From DAIDJM01 sp964250215 (GTDB taxonomy: Bacteria; Pseudomonadota; Alphaproteobacteria; Acetobacterales; Acetobacteraceae), in NCBI GenBank assembly GCA_964250215.1, contig CAXUEX010000036.1, positions 1 to 21,523 on the forward strand: a stretch of 21,523 bases of DNA, read 5' to 3'. A program made the position numbers and the translations under genes. Every line of letters begins with the position of its first letter. The stretch's first letter is position 1. This document shows, piece by piece, positions 1 to 7,065 of this stretch. The notes beneath the pieces are model-generated. The model saw nothing but the letters and a program-made list of their open reading frames with translations. It had not been told where the DNA came from and made no database searches.

Positions 1-216
1 CCCGAGCCCACCGGCCGTGCCGACCCCACGCCGCCGCGCCGCGCCGAACCCGAACCTCAGCTCCGCCGCGCCCCCGGCCGCGAACCTCGCCGACGCGACG
101 ACGATCTCGGCCCCAGCGTCGTTGGCTTCGGCGACGACCTCCCCGGCTTCATGCTCCTCCCGCGCCGGGCCGGGGGGGGGGGGGGGGGGCGGGGCGCGGC
201 CCGCCCCCCCCCCCGC
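1..216. other. Low-complexity G/C homopolymer stretch at window edge
   Basis: This stretch holds an 18-base G run (172-189) and an 11-base C run (204-214), separated by a short GC-only segment that can pair with itself. On the minus strand the frame of the anti-sigma factor stays open through the runs to base 1 without a stop. The residues encoded there (Gly/Pro/Ala/Arg) do not resemble that family, which should end at about this point. I recognise no gene in 1-170. The likeliest explanation is unreliable sequence at a contig edge (homopolymer or two-colour poly-G error, or a collapsed hairpin). A real GC-rich hairpin cannot be excluded. Confidence 0.6.
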
Positions 217-846
217 CCGGCCCCCGACTCGCGCGATGAGAACAATCGCGGCCACCGCCACGAGGTGCGCGAGCAAGTCGCGCCAGTTCGCATCGAATGG
301 GTGCATCATCGTCAACACCGTCGCGGCGGCCCCGGCGCAGGCCAAGCCGGCGAGCCATGAGGTGAGCGCTGTGCGAAGCGGACAGGCTTGGCGAAGCAGA
401 AACGCGATCAGCGCCAGCAAGGGCAGCGCCACCACGATCAGCACGTAGATGCACAGCATCGGATGGCCGTCTGGCTCCGGCAACGTTGCGGCAGCGGGGG
501 CGGCGCGCATCATGCCGGCGAAACTCGCCCCCACCCACAGTCCAAGCCCGGGCAGTGGCAACAGCGCCCAGGCAGGTCGCCGCCCGGGCACGCTCGTTTC
601 GAACGCCGCCACGGCCGCCAGCACCGCCGTAAGCACCTGCCCGGCCGCCGCCAGACCCATATCCGGCGTGCCCATCAGCCGGTGCACCAGCGACGTGGGC
701 CGGATGAACGGCAGCAGCAGCAGCCCTACCCAGATCACCGCGCACATCCAGAACAGCGCCCGCCGCCAAGGCGGCGCAAGCCGGCGCACCGGCACCACCG
801 ATTGCGAGAGCCTGCCGATCAGCGCCTCATGCGCGCGTTCATTCAC
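217..846 (-). CDS. nrsF: NrsF-type (DUF1109) membrane anti-sigma factor, 3' end uncertain
   Basis: This is an inner-membrane anti-sigma factor predicted to hold the adjacent ECF sigma factor inactive until a stress signal arrives. The GTG start (846-844) overlaps the sigma stop as GTGAATGA, so the two genes are translationally coupled. The product is about 210 residues, mostly hydrophobic, with roughly six membrane segments: about 31-48, 64-82, 92-112, 132-151, 159-179 and 190-206. The size and layout fit the DUF1109/NrsF family, as does the pairing with a sigma factor. Cys residues are visible at 35, 132, 155 and 170. I recall two conserved sensor cysteines in Caulobacter NrsF. The first could correspond to C132, but the C-terminal His-Cys position reads His-Pro (182-183) here. 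The true stop is lost in the homopolymer region, so the end is approximate. Confidence 0.75.
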
Positions 847-1372
847 GGCCGCTCTCCAGCAGCTTGCGCCGCAGCGCCGCCACAGCCCGGTGCAGGTTCA
901 CCTTCAGCGCACCGGCCGATCGCCCAGTCGCATTTGCCGCCTCGGCCAGCGTTTGTTCCTGCAACGCGAGCAGCTCCACGGCCTGTCGCTGCCCCGGCGG
1001 CAGGGTCGCGATCGCTGCCTGCAGCCGCCCCGCATCCGCCGCCGCGTCCAGCGCCGCATCGCGGTCGTGCTCGGGCGACGGCTCGTTCATATAGGCGATC
1101 TCGTCCTGCACCTCGCGCGCCGGCCCGCGCCCGCGCGACCGGAGCGCATCCACCGCCCGGCGCTGCGCGATCGCCCGCAGCCAGGGCAGAAACGGCCGCC
1201 GCGGATCGTAGGTGGCGCGCGCGCGGTGCAGCGTCAGCAGCACCTCCTGCACCACGTCGTCCACCTGTTCCGACGGCACACCCTGGCGCCGCGCCACGGC
1301 GGCCGCCACCGGCACCACCGCGCGCAGCAGAGCCGCATACGCCGCCTTCTCGCCCGCCTGCGCCTGCGCCAT
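839..1372 (-). CDS. sigF: ECF RNA polymerase sigma factor, SigF type
   Basis: A small group-4 sigma factor that recruits RNA polymerase to stress promoters. From the ATG at 1372 it has 177 residues. Region 2 (about 7-75) contains the DDVVQEVLLTLHRA core-binding helix and the FLPWLRAIAQRRAVD segment that melts the -10 element. Region 4 (about 118-172) contains LPPGQRQAVELL and a helix-turn-helix that recognises the -35. The start is uncertain: the frame is open upstream and the TTG at 1432 would add a short helix, MAQAQ being slightly short for region 2. It lies downstream of the MsrP-like gene and just upstream of its anti-sigma gene. This sigF-nrsF pairing with a YedY/MsrP gene is known from Caulobacter and from Azospira's hypochlorite response, from memory. 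The divergent promoters at 2898-2957 imply autoregulation. Confidence 0.9.
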   Translation of the reverse strand: MAQAQAGEKAAYAALLRAVVPVAAAVARRQGVPSEQVDDVVQEVLLTLHRARATYDPRRPFLPWLRAIAQRRAVDALRSRGRGPAREVQDEIAYMNEPSPEHDRDAALDAAADAGRLQAAIATLPPGQRQAVELLALQEQTLAEAANATGRSAGALKVNLHRAVAALRRKLLESGRE

Positions 1373-1539
1373 CAGCGCGGACAGGATCGCGTCCCCGGTT
1401 TGGCTCAGTGCCGGCCCCCTTGCCGGATGCAATCGGGACGGATGCCATGGGGCCTCGGGCGTGCCGGTCCGCCAGCCGCAACGCACGTCCGGAAAGCCGG
1501 CGCGATGCGCGCGCAGCGGGGCTTGCAGGACATCATCGA

Positions 1540-2277
1540 TCAGGAGCCGCTGAACCAATTGTATCCGCGATCCTCCCAATAGCCCCCCGGATAATCGTTG
1601 GTCACGGTGATAGCGGCGATTTGTTTCGGGTTTTTGAAGCCGAGCTTCGTCGGGATGCGCAGCCGCACCGGCGCGCCGAACGGCGGCGAAAGCGGCACGC
1701 CGTCGAACTCCAGCGCCAGGATGGTTTGCGGGTGCAGCGCACTCGCCATGTCGATGCTGCTGGAATAATCGTCGAAGCATTCGAACGACACATAGCGGGC
1801 GCGCAGATCGGCACCGATGCGCTTCAGGAACAGATGCAACGGCACGCCGCGCCACTGGCCAATCTGGCTCCAGCCCTCCACGCAGATGTGGCGTGTGATC
1901 TGGCTTTCCTGCGGCAGCGCCCGAAGCCCCTCCAGCGACCAGTCGCGGTCGTCATCCACCAGCCCGGAAATCTCCAGCCGCCAATCTGCCGGCACCGCCG
2001 GCACCTGGGCGATCGGGTAGTAGGCGTTGAATCTCGGCGGCCGGGTGATGGCGCTGGCGGGGAAACTCGCGGCCAGCCGGTCGGGGCCGAACAGCGCCGC
2101 CTGCACCCGATCGTTGAAGCGCAGCATGGCCCACAGCGCTCGATCGATCGGCCCGTCGCCGGAAAGGTCGCAGCCGCCCAGCATGGAGAGCGCGCCGAGC
2201 GACAGCGCGCCACGGATCAGCCCGCGTCGCTCCACACGGGCAATTTCGCTCGCGAATCGGCTGCGGAAATCCCTCAC
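1540..2277 (-). CDS. msrP: MsrP/YedY-like molybdopterin-dependent oxidoreductase
   Basis: A sulfite-oxidase-fold molybdoenzyme of the MsrP/YedY group, predicted to reduce methionine sulfoxides in exported proteins using electrons from a membrane heme partner. It has 245 residues. The N-terminus has a Tat-like pair (ERRGLIR, 16-22) and a hydrophobic stretch ending in the lipobox-like SMLGGC (C36), so it may be a membrane-anchored lipoprotein. The molybdenum-ligand cysteine is C132 in RHICVEGWSQIGQWRG, the family hallmark, and NDYPGGYWEDRGYNW closes the domain. The GTG start (2277-2275) overlaps the stop of the cytochrome gene as GTGA, which fixes both ends and shows coupling. Substrate assignment rests on family and on the neighbouring msrB, msrA and sigF-nrsF. 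It could act on another S- or N-oxide. Confidence 0.87.
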   Translation of the reverse strand: MRDFRSRFASEIARVERRGLIRGALSLGALSMLGGCDLSGDGPIDRALWAMLRFNDRVQAALFGPDRLAASFPASAITRPPRFNAYYPIAQVPAVPADWRLEISGLVDDDRDWSLEGLRALPQESQITRHICVEGWSQIGQWRGVPLHLFLKRIGADLRARYVSFECFDDYSSSIDMASALHPQTILALEFDGVPLSPPFGAPVRLRIPTKLGFKNPKQIAAITVTNDYPGGYWEDRGYNWFSGS

Positions 2278-2873
2278 GCCCGGCGCCGCCGGCCGAAAAT
2301 CATGCTCGGCAGCGTCGAAGGCACGATCGCCACCAGCGCCACGTGCACCACTAGAAACGCCACGATCAGCGTCATGGCCACGAAATGCAGCCGCCGCGCC
2401 AGATCGTAGCCGCCGAAAAGCCAGGTCAGCCAGCCGAATTGCACCGGTTTCCAGATCGAAAATCCGGTGAGGATGGCCAGCCAGATCGCGAACAGCACGC
2501 CCACATAGAAGGCCCGCTGCACGGTATTGTAGGCGCCGCCCCGATGCCGCAGCCGAAGCCGCAGCGCCGCGCCGAAATCGGCCGCCAGCGCCCGGCCCTG
2601 GATGGGCCAGAAATCGCGCCGGAAATGCCCGCTGCCGAACCCCCAGGCCAAATACACGAGCCCATCCGCCATCAGCACCCACATCGCCGCCAGGTGCCAG
2701 GCGATGCCCGCGGCCAGCCAGCCACCCAGCGTGGCCCAACGCGGGAAGATGAAGGGCAAGATGGGCGAGGCATTGTAGATCGCCCAGCCGCTCAGGATCA
2801 TGCAGATCAGCGCCGCCGCCCCCACCCAATGGGTCAGCCGCACCACCCAATCGTGCCTCGCCCGCTCCGCCAC
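2274..2873 (-). CDS. Cytochrome b561-like membrane subunit (YedZ-like electron donor)
   Basis: An integral membrane b-type cytochrome predicted to pass electrons from the quinol pool to the MsrP-like enzyme encoded next. It has 199 residues with about five hydrophobic segments. Candidate heme-ligand histidines lie within or beside them: LTHWVGAA near the N-terminus, AWHLAAMW, RRLHFVAM and VVHVAL. The layout matches the cytochrome_b N / Ni-Fe hydrogenase b-subunit family rather than the ferric-reductase-like MsrQ. The GTG start is chosen because a strong GGAGG (2882-2878) stands 4 nt upstream and residues before it do not resemble the family. It is the first gene of the cytochrome-msrP-sigF-nrsF operon, directly behind a SigF-type promoter (2923-2898). 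The residues encoded further upstream in this frame lie antisense to msrB and are a shadow. Confidence 0.87.
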   Translation of the reverse strand: MAERARHDWVVRLTHWVGAAALICMILSGWAIYNASPILPFIFPRWATLGGWLAAGIAWHLAAMWVLMADGLVYLAWGFGSGHFRRDFWPIQGRALAADFGAALRLRLRHRGGAYNTVQRAFYVGVLFAIWLAILTGFSIWKPVQFGWLTWLFGGYDLARRLHFVAMTLIVAFLVVHVALVAIVPSTLPSMIFGRRRRA

Positions 2874-2877
2874 GCCG

Positions 2878-2882
2878 CCTCC
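2878..2882 (-). promoter_or_regulatory. Ribosome binding site fixing the cytochrome b start
   Basis: On the minus strand the bases read GGAGG, 4 nt before GTG at 2873-2871. This supports the non-ATG start of the cytochrome gene. Confidence 0.7.
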
Positions 2883-2897
2883 TGCCGCTGCTTCTTC

Positions 2898-2923
2898 TTC
2901 GGGTCGCGCCCGATAGCGGTTAC
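2898..2923 (-). promoter_or_regulatory. SigF-type ECF promoter, toward cytochrome-msrP-sigF-nrsF
   Basis: On the minus strand the -35 GTAACC (2923-2918) is followed by exactly 16 bases and then CGAA (2901-2898). This equals the GTAACC-N16-CGAA element I recall for Caulobacter SigF targets. It lies about 25 bp upstream of the GTG of the first gene of the operon that encodes the sigma factor, so it predicts positive autoregulation. Confidence 0.82.
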
Positions 2924-2931
2924 CGTAGCCC

Positions 2932-2957
2932 GTAACCACATCCGTGCTGGCCGCGAA
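2932..2957 (+). promoter_or_regulatory. SigF-type ECF promoter, toward msrB-msrA
   Basis: The plus strand carries GTAACC (2932-2937), 16 bases, then CGAA (2954-2957), the same motif and spacing as the divergent promoter. The two -35 boxes stand back to back, 8 bp apart. The -10 ends 24 bp before the msrB ATG at 2982. Confidence 0.82.
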
Positions 2958-2981
2958 CCCCCAGGCCGAAGGAGTTTCATC

Positions 2982-3455
2982 ATGCACCGTCGCACCTGGC
3001 TCGCCCTGGCCGGAACCGCGCTCGCCGCCCCGCTCGCCCTCGCCAGCCGCGCACGCGCCGCTTTCCGGGTGAGCCACAGCGAAGCCGAATGGCGCAAGTT
3101 GCTCACGCCGGCACAGTTTGCCGTGCTGCGCGAGGCCGATACCGAGCCGGCCTTCTCCAGCCCGCTCGATCACCAGTTCGCCGGCGGCAGCTACGCTTGC
3201 GCCGGCTGCGCGACACTGCTGTTCAGCAGCGCCACGAAATTCGACAGCGGCACCGGCTGGCCCAGCTTCTACGCCCCGATCGAGAACGCGGTGGCCACCG
3301 CGAACGACGGCAGCCTGGGCATGGAGCGCACCGAAGTGCATTGCGCCACCTGCGGCGGCCATCTCGGCCACGTGTTCGATGACGGCCCAAAGCCAACCGG
3401 CCTGCGTTACTGCATGAACGGATTGGCCCTTACCTTCCACAAGATCGAGGCATGA
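2982..3455 (+). CDS. msrB: Exported peptide-methionine (R)-S-oxide reductase MsrB
   Basis: Reduces the R epimer of methionine sulfoxide in proteins. It has 157 residues. The N-terminal 27 residues form an export signal with an Arg pair (HRRTWLALAG), a hydrophobic run and ARA cleavage-type residues, Tat-like in style. The mature SelR/MsrB domain has structural-zinc cysteines C73/C76 (CAGC) and C121/C124 (CATC), the FDSGTGWPSF substrate loop, GGHLGHVFDDGP, and catalytic C144 in LRYCMN. No other cysteine exists, so there is no resolving cysteine in the usual GCGW position (Thr here). AAGGAG (2969-2974) precedes the ATG by 7 nt. It overlaps msrA by 4 bp and is controlled by the SigF-type promoter at 2932-2957. 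Location should be periplasmic, like the MsrP-like enzyme transcribed divergently. Confidence 0.95.
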   Translation: MHRRTWLALAGTALAAPLALASRARAAFRVSHSEAEWRKLLTPAQFAVLREADTEPAFSSPLDHQFAGGSYACAGCATLLFSSATKFDSGTGWPSFYAPIENAVATANDGSLGMERTEVHCATCGGHLGHVFDDGPKPTGLRYCMNGLALTFHKIEA

Positions 3456-4153
3456 TCATGAAATTTTGGAAACCTGCGGTGTTCGCAGGCGGCGCCATCG
3501 CGCTGGCCATCGGCTTATCCGGCCATACCCCCGCGCACGCGGCGAGCGGCCCCGTGCCGGCCCCTGCGCTGGACATGCCACGGCAAGCCGGCCCGCAATC
3601 GATCGTGCTTTCGGGCGGCTGCTTCTGGGGCGTGCAAGGCGTGTTCGAACACGTGCGGGGCGTGACCCGCGCCGTATCGGGATACGCGGGAGGGGCTGCC
3701 GGCACCGCCGAATACGAAACCGTCAGCACCGGCACCACGGGCCATGCCGAATCCGTGCAGATCACTTACGATCCGCAACGTGTTTCGCTGGGGAAATTGC
3801 TGCAGATCTTCTTCAGCGTCGCGCTGGATCCCACGCAGGTGAACCGGCAGGGGCCGGATGACGGTACGCAGTACCGCTCGGAAATCTGGTATGCCACGCC
3901 GGAGCAGGCGCGCGTGGCGCAGGCCTACATCGCCCAACTCAATGCCGCGCACGTGTTCCATGAGCGAATTGCCACCAGCGTGGACAAACTTCCCGGCTTC
4001 TACCCCGCCGAGGCCTACCACCAGGATTTTCTGGCGCACAATCCGGATTATCCCTACATTGCGATGAACGACATACCGAAGGTGCAGGCGCTGCAATTGC
4101 TGTTTCCGAGCGACTACCGCGCCGACCCGGTGCTGACCCGTACGGGCTCATAA
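3452..4153 (+). CDS. msrA: Exported peptide-methionine (S)-S-oxide reductase MsrA
   Basis: Reduces the S epimer of methionine sulfoxide. It has 233 residues. A Sec-type signal peptide (Lys-containing n-region, hydrophobic core about 8-22, AHA before A31) leads into the MsrA domain. The GGCFWG motif is at 55-60 with catalytic C57; other family blocks are SGYAGG, TGHAESVQITYDP, QYRSEIWY and the YHQDFLAHNP element. C57 is the only cysteine in the protein, so the usual C-terminal resolving cysteines are absent and recycling must use an external thiol. The ATG overlaps the msrB stop (ATGA), giving coupled translation from one SigF-driven transcript. A second ATG at 3458 is possible but less tightly coupled. 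Confidence 0.95.
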   Translation: MIMKFWKPAVFAGGAIALAIGLSGHTPAHAASGPVPAPALDMPRQAGPQSIVLSGGCFWGVQGVFEHVRGVTRAVSGYAGGAAGTAEYETVSTGTTGHAESVQITYDPQRVSLGKLLQIFFSVALDPTQVNRQGPDDGTQYRSEIWYATPEQARVAQAYIAQLNAAHVFHERIATSVDKLPGFYPAEAYHQDFLAHNPDYPYIAMNDIPKVQALQLLFPSDYRADPVLTRTGS

Positions 4154-4260
4154 CGCAGCCCTCGCCGAACTTGCGCGCGCGGGGCTGACAGAACCTTCCG
4201 CGCCCCCATTTGCCGAACGCGGCGCAAACCGGCCCGCTTTCCCGCGGAGTTCGTTGCAGC

Positions 4261-5106
4261 GTGCCGGAAGGCCATACCGTCCACCGTCTCGCCGCGACGT
4301 TTCGCGCGCATTTCGCCGACCGGCAGATCGAGGCCAGCAGCCCGCAGGGCCGCTTCGCGGAAGGTGCCGCTGCGCTGGATGGGCGCAAGCTGCAAGCTGC
4401 CGAGGCGCATGGCAAGCAGATGTTCCTGCAATTTTCCGGCCGGATTTGGCTGCGCGTGCATCTCGGCCTTTATGGTATGTGGCGGTTCCACGGCGCCGGC
4501 ATTGGCAAGGTGGGCCGCCGCACGCGCAGCGCCGCGGGCGCCGAATTCCCACCGCCGCCGCAAGGTGCGGTACGGTTGCGTCTTTTCACCATTTCCCATG
4601 TCGCCGATCTCAGCGGTCCCACGGCGTGCACCCTGCTTAGCCCGGCCGAAAAATCCGCCTGCGCGGCGCAGATCGGCGAGGATCCGCTGCGCGACGATGC
4701 CGATCCGGCCCGCGCCTACGCGAAACTGCACGCCTCGCGCAGCCCGATCGGCCTGTTGCTAATGCGGCAAGATATCGTCGCCGGCATCGGCAATATTTAC
4801 CGTGCCGAGATATTGTTTCGGGCCGGCCTCAACCCGCACAAGCCCGGGACCGCGCTGACGGAACGCGCTTGGCAATCGCTCTGGACCGATTTGCGGCGGC
4901 TGATGCGGGATGGCGTTCGCACCGGCCTGATCACCACCACCGATCTCGCCGACCGCGGCACACCCACCGCATCGCGCCGCCGCGAATACGCCAAATACGT
5001 CGCCTACCGCGCGGGCAAACCCTGCCGGCGCTGTGGCCATGAGGTCGCGGCCGAGGCGATGGGCGGCCGGACGCTCTATTGGTGCCCGGGCTGCCAGGTT
5101 GGGTAA
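4261..5106 (+). CDS. nei: Nei/Fpg-family DNA glycosylase (endonuclease VIII-like)
   Basis: A base-excision repair glycosylase/AP lyase that removes oxidised bases. The GTG at 4261 is chosen because it puts the catalytic Pro directly after the initiator: the mature N-terminus is PEGHTVHRLA, with the Glu that family members use for catalysis. It has 281 residues. Also visible are a conserved Lys in AHGKQMF (52), the helix-two-turn-helix DNA-binding element QDIVAGIGNIYRAEILF, and a C-terminal zinc finger with C255, C258, C275 and C278. PEGHT and the overall length point to the Nei/Nei2 branch rather than Fpg (MutM). The preceding 107 bp have no evident gene. Its stop is 1 bp from the convergent glyA stop. 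It may add oxidative-damage repair beside the methionine sulfoxide cluster, but no shared promoter is visible. Confidence 0.9.
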   Translation: MPEGHTVHRLAATFRAHFADRQIEASSPQGRFAEGAAALDGRKLQAAEAHGKQMFLQFSGRIWLRVHLGLYGMWRFHGAGIGKVGRRTRSAAGAEFPPPPQGAVRLRLFTISHVADLSGPTACTLLSPAEKSACAAQIGEDPLRDDADPARAYAKLHASRSPIGLLLMRQDIVAGIGNIYRAEILFRAGLNPHKPGTALTERAWQSLWTDLRRLMRDGVRTGLITTTDLADRGTPTASRRREYAKYVAYRAGKPCRRCGHEVAAEAMGGRTLYWCPGCQVG

Positions 5107-5107
5107 A

Positions 5108-6400
5108 TCATGCGCCGTAGATCGGAAACCGCGCGCATAGCTGCCGCACCCGCTCGCCGACAGCATCCGTCACGGCCGCGTCGCGCCCCGCGGGGAGCGC
5201 CTCAATCACTTCGTCGATCATTCCGCCCACTTCGCGGAACTCCGCCACCCCGAACCCCCGCGTGGTGCAGGCCGGCGTGCCCAGCCTTATGCCCGATGTG
5301 ATCGCCGGCTTCTCCGGATCGAACGGAATGGCGTTCTTGTTCGCGGTGATATGCGCGCGCTCCAGCGCCGCCTCCGCGGCCTTGCCGGTGACGTGCTTCG
5401 GCCGCAGATCCACCAGCATCAGATGGCTGTCGGTGCCGCCCGTGACGATTGCCAAGCCGCGCGATACCAGTTCGTCAGCCAGCGCGCGCGCATTTTCCAC
5501 CACCGCTTTCTGATACGCGCGAAAATCCGGCCGCAGCGCTTCGGCGAACGCCGCCGCCTTGCCGGCGATCACATGCATCAACGGGCCGCCCTGCAATCCT
5601 GGAAACACGGCCGAATTGATTTTCTTGCCGATCTCCGGATCGTTCGACAGGATCATGCCGCCGCGCGGTCCGCGCAGCGTTTTGTGCGTCGTGGTCGTCA
5701 CCACATGCGCGTGCGGCAGCGGGCTCGGGTACACCTCCGCCGCCACCAGCCCCGCGAAATGCGCCATATCCACCATGAAAACCGCGCCGACTTCATCCGC
5801 CGCGCGCCGGATACGCGCGAAATCGATCACCCGCGGATAGGCCGAGCCGCCGGCCACGATCAGCGCGGGTTTCTCCGCTCGCGCCAATCGCTCCAGCTCG
5901 TCGTAATCCAATATGCCGTCCTCGCGCCGCACCCCATACTGCACGGCGCGGAACCATTTGCCGGAAAGATTGGGCGCCGCCCCGTGGGTGAGATGCCCGC
6001 CCGCGGCCAGCGACATGCCCAGCACCGTATCGCCCGGCCGGATCAGCGCCAGGAATACGGCCTGGTTGGCTTGCGCGCCGGAATGCGGCTGAACATTGGC
6101 GAAACCGCAGCCGAACAGTTGTTTTGCGCGATCGATCGCGAGCTGCTCGGCCACATCCACGTGCACGCAGCCGCCATAATACCGCCGGCCGGGATAGCCT
6201 TCGGCGTATTTGTTCGTCAGCACGCTGCCCTGCGCTTCCAGCACCGCGCGCGAAACGATGTTCTCGCTCGCGATCAATTCGATGCCGTCCTTCTGCCGAC
6301 ACAATTCCGCGGCAATGGAAGCGGCCAGTTCCGGATCGGTTTCGCCGAGCGGTGCGGAAAAGAAGCGCTGGTGGCTGAAGGTGGCAAGCTGCTCGTTCAT
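5108..6400 (-). CDS. glyA: Serine hydroxymethyltransferase
   Basis: A PLP enzyme interconverting glycine plus 5,10-methylene-tetrahydrofolate with serine; in the serine cycle it fixes the C1 unit onto glycine. It has 430 residues, normal for the family. Recognisable blocks are ELIASENIVS (41-50), NKYAEGYPGRRYYGG, the His-rich HLTHG, VDMAHFAGLVA, and the PLP lysine K240 in VVTTTTHKTLRGPRGG. The ATG at 6400 has GGGAGAG upstream; an in-frame ATG six codons earlier (6418) is an alternative. It is the last gene of the ftfL-sga-mtdA-fchA-glyA cluster, 47 bp after fchA, and it consumes the methylene-THF made by FtfL, FchA and MtdA. Confidence 0.97.
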   Translation of the reverse strand: MNEQLATFSHQRFFSAPLGETDPELAASIAAELCRQKDGIELIASENIVSRAVLEAQGSVLTNKYAEGYPGRRYYGGCVHVDVAEQLAIDRAKQLFGCGFANVQPHSGAQANQAVFLALIRPGDTVLGMSLAAGGHLTHGAAPNLSGKWFRAVQYGVRREDGILDYDELERLARAEKPALIVAGGSAYPRVIDFARIRRAADEVGAVFMVDMAHFAGLVAAEVYPSPLPHAHVVTTTTHKTLRGPRGGMILSNDPEIGKKINSAVFPGLQGGPLMHVIAGKAAAFAEALRPDFRAYQKAVVENARALADELVSRGLAIVTGGTDSHLMLVDLRPKHVTGKAAEAALERAHITANKNAIPFDPEKPAITSGIRLGTPACTTRGFGVAEFREVGGMIDEVIEALPAGRDAAVTDAVGERVRQLCARFPIYGA

Positions 6401-6447
6401 GATCGCTCTCCCTTTCACGGAGTTCGGGCCAAGCCCTGGCGTTGTTC

Positions 6448-7065
6448 TTAGCTCAGCCCGGCCCGCACCGCAGCATAAACCGCCTCGGCCCGCTTCTGCG
6501 CCTTTTCCACCAGCGCCTCGACATCCCGCAACACGCCTTCCGCGAAGCCGCGATCCTCAATGCCCGCTGCATTGACATACACGTTCAGCGCCGAGCCACG
6601 CAGCGCCGCGGCCCCCGCCAACGCCGCCACGCCGGCATCGCTCGCCAGTTTCGGGTTGCCGTGCGTCGCTGCTTTTTCGGCCAGCGCCACCACCTCGGCA
6701 CACAGCCGCGCGCAGGCGAGCGGCGCCTCGGCCGCGCCATGCAAGGCGCGCTGCACCGCCGCGCCGCGCGCCGGATCGGCCTTATCCAGCCCATATGCCG
6801 CCATCACCGCCTGGAACGCCGTCACATCCTGCTCGATTGCCTCCTGCAACGAAGCCCGCATTGCCTCTGCCTGTGCCAGCACCGACTGCATTTCCGTCTC
6901 CACCGCAGCGAATTTTTTCCGGCCTACGGTGAGCCGGCACACCATGGCGGTGAGTGCCGCGCCGAGTGCCGCCATCAACGCTGCCGCACTGCCGCCGCCC
7001 GGCGTCGCTTCCCGGCTCGCAAGCGCCTCAAGAAATTCGTCCAGCCGCTGTTCGCCGAGCCTCAT
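6448..7065 (-). CDS. fchA: Methenyltetrahydrofolate cyclohydrolase
   Basis: Interconverts 5,10-methenyl-THF and 10-formyl-THF, the step between FtfL and MtdA. It has 205 residues and matches the cyclodeaminase/cyclohydrolase (FTCD C-terminal) family. Visible features are the SREATPGGGSAAALMAALGAAL N-terminal helix region (described by its ends: 18-39), VGRKKF, the long helical middle, and NPKLASDAGVAALAG near 137-151. The start ATG overlaps the mtdA stop by 4 bp (7062-7065), showing coupled translation. The mtdA-fch order is the one known from Methylobacterium serine-cycle clusters. Confidence 0.95.
   Translation of the reverse strand: MRLGEQRLDEFLEALASREATPGGGSAAALMAALGAALTAMVCRLTVGRKKFAAVETEMQSVLAQAEAMRASLQEAIEQDVTAFQAVMAAYGLDKADPARGAAVQRALHGAAEAPLACARLCAEVVALAEKAATHGNPKLASDAGVAALAGAAALRGSALNVYVNAAGIEDRGFAEGVLRDVEALVEKAQKRAEAVYAAVRAGLS

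Noticed and set aside
843..1481. Alternative minus-strand frame beside the sigma factor starting MRLADRHARG
   Set aside because: Gly/Ala/Arg-rich shadow; the sigma-factor motifs are in the neighbouring frame.
388..2409. Very long plus-strand open frame (673 codons) across the sigF and msrP genes
   Set aside because: It is antisense to well-supported family members, and its product is Arg/His/Ala/Pro-rich with no fold-like pattern, as expected for a shadow frame in high-GC DNA.
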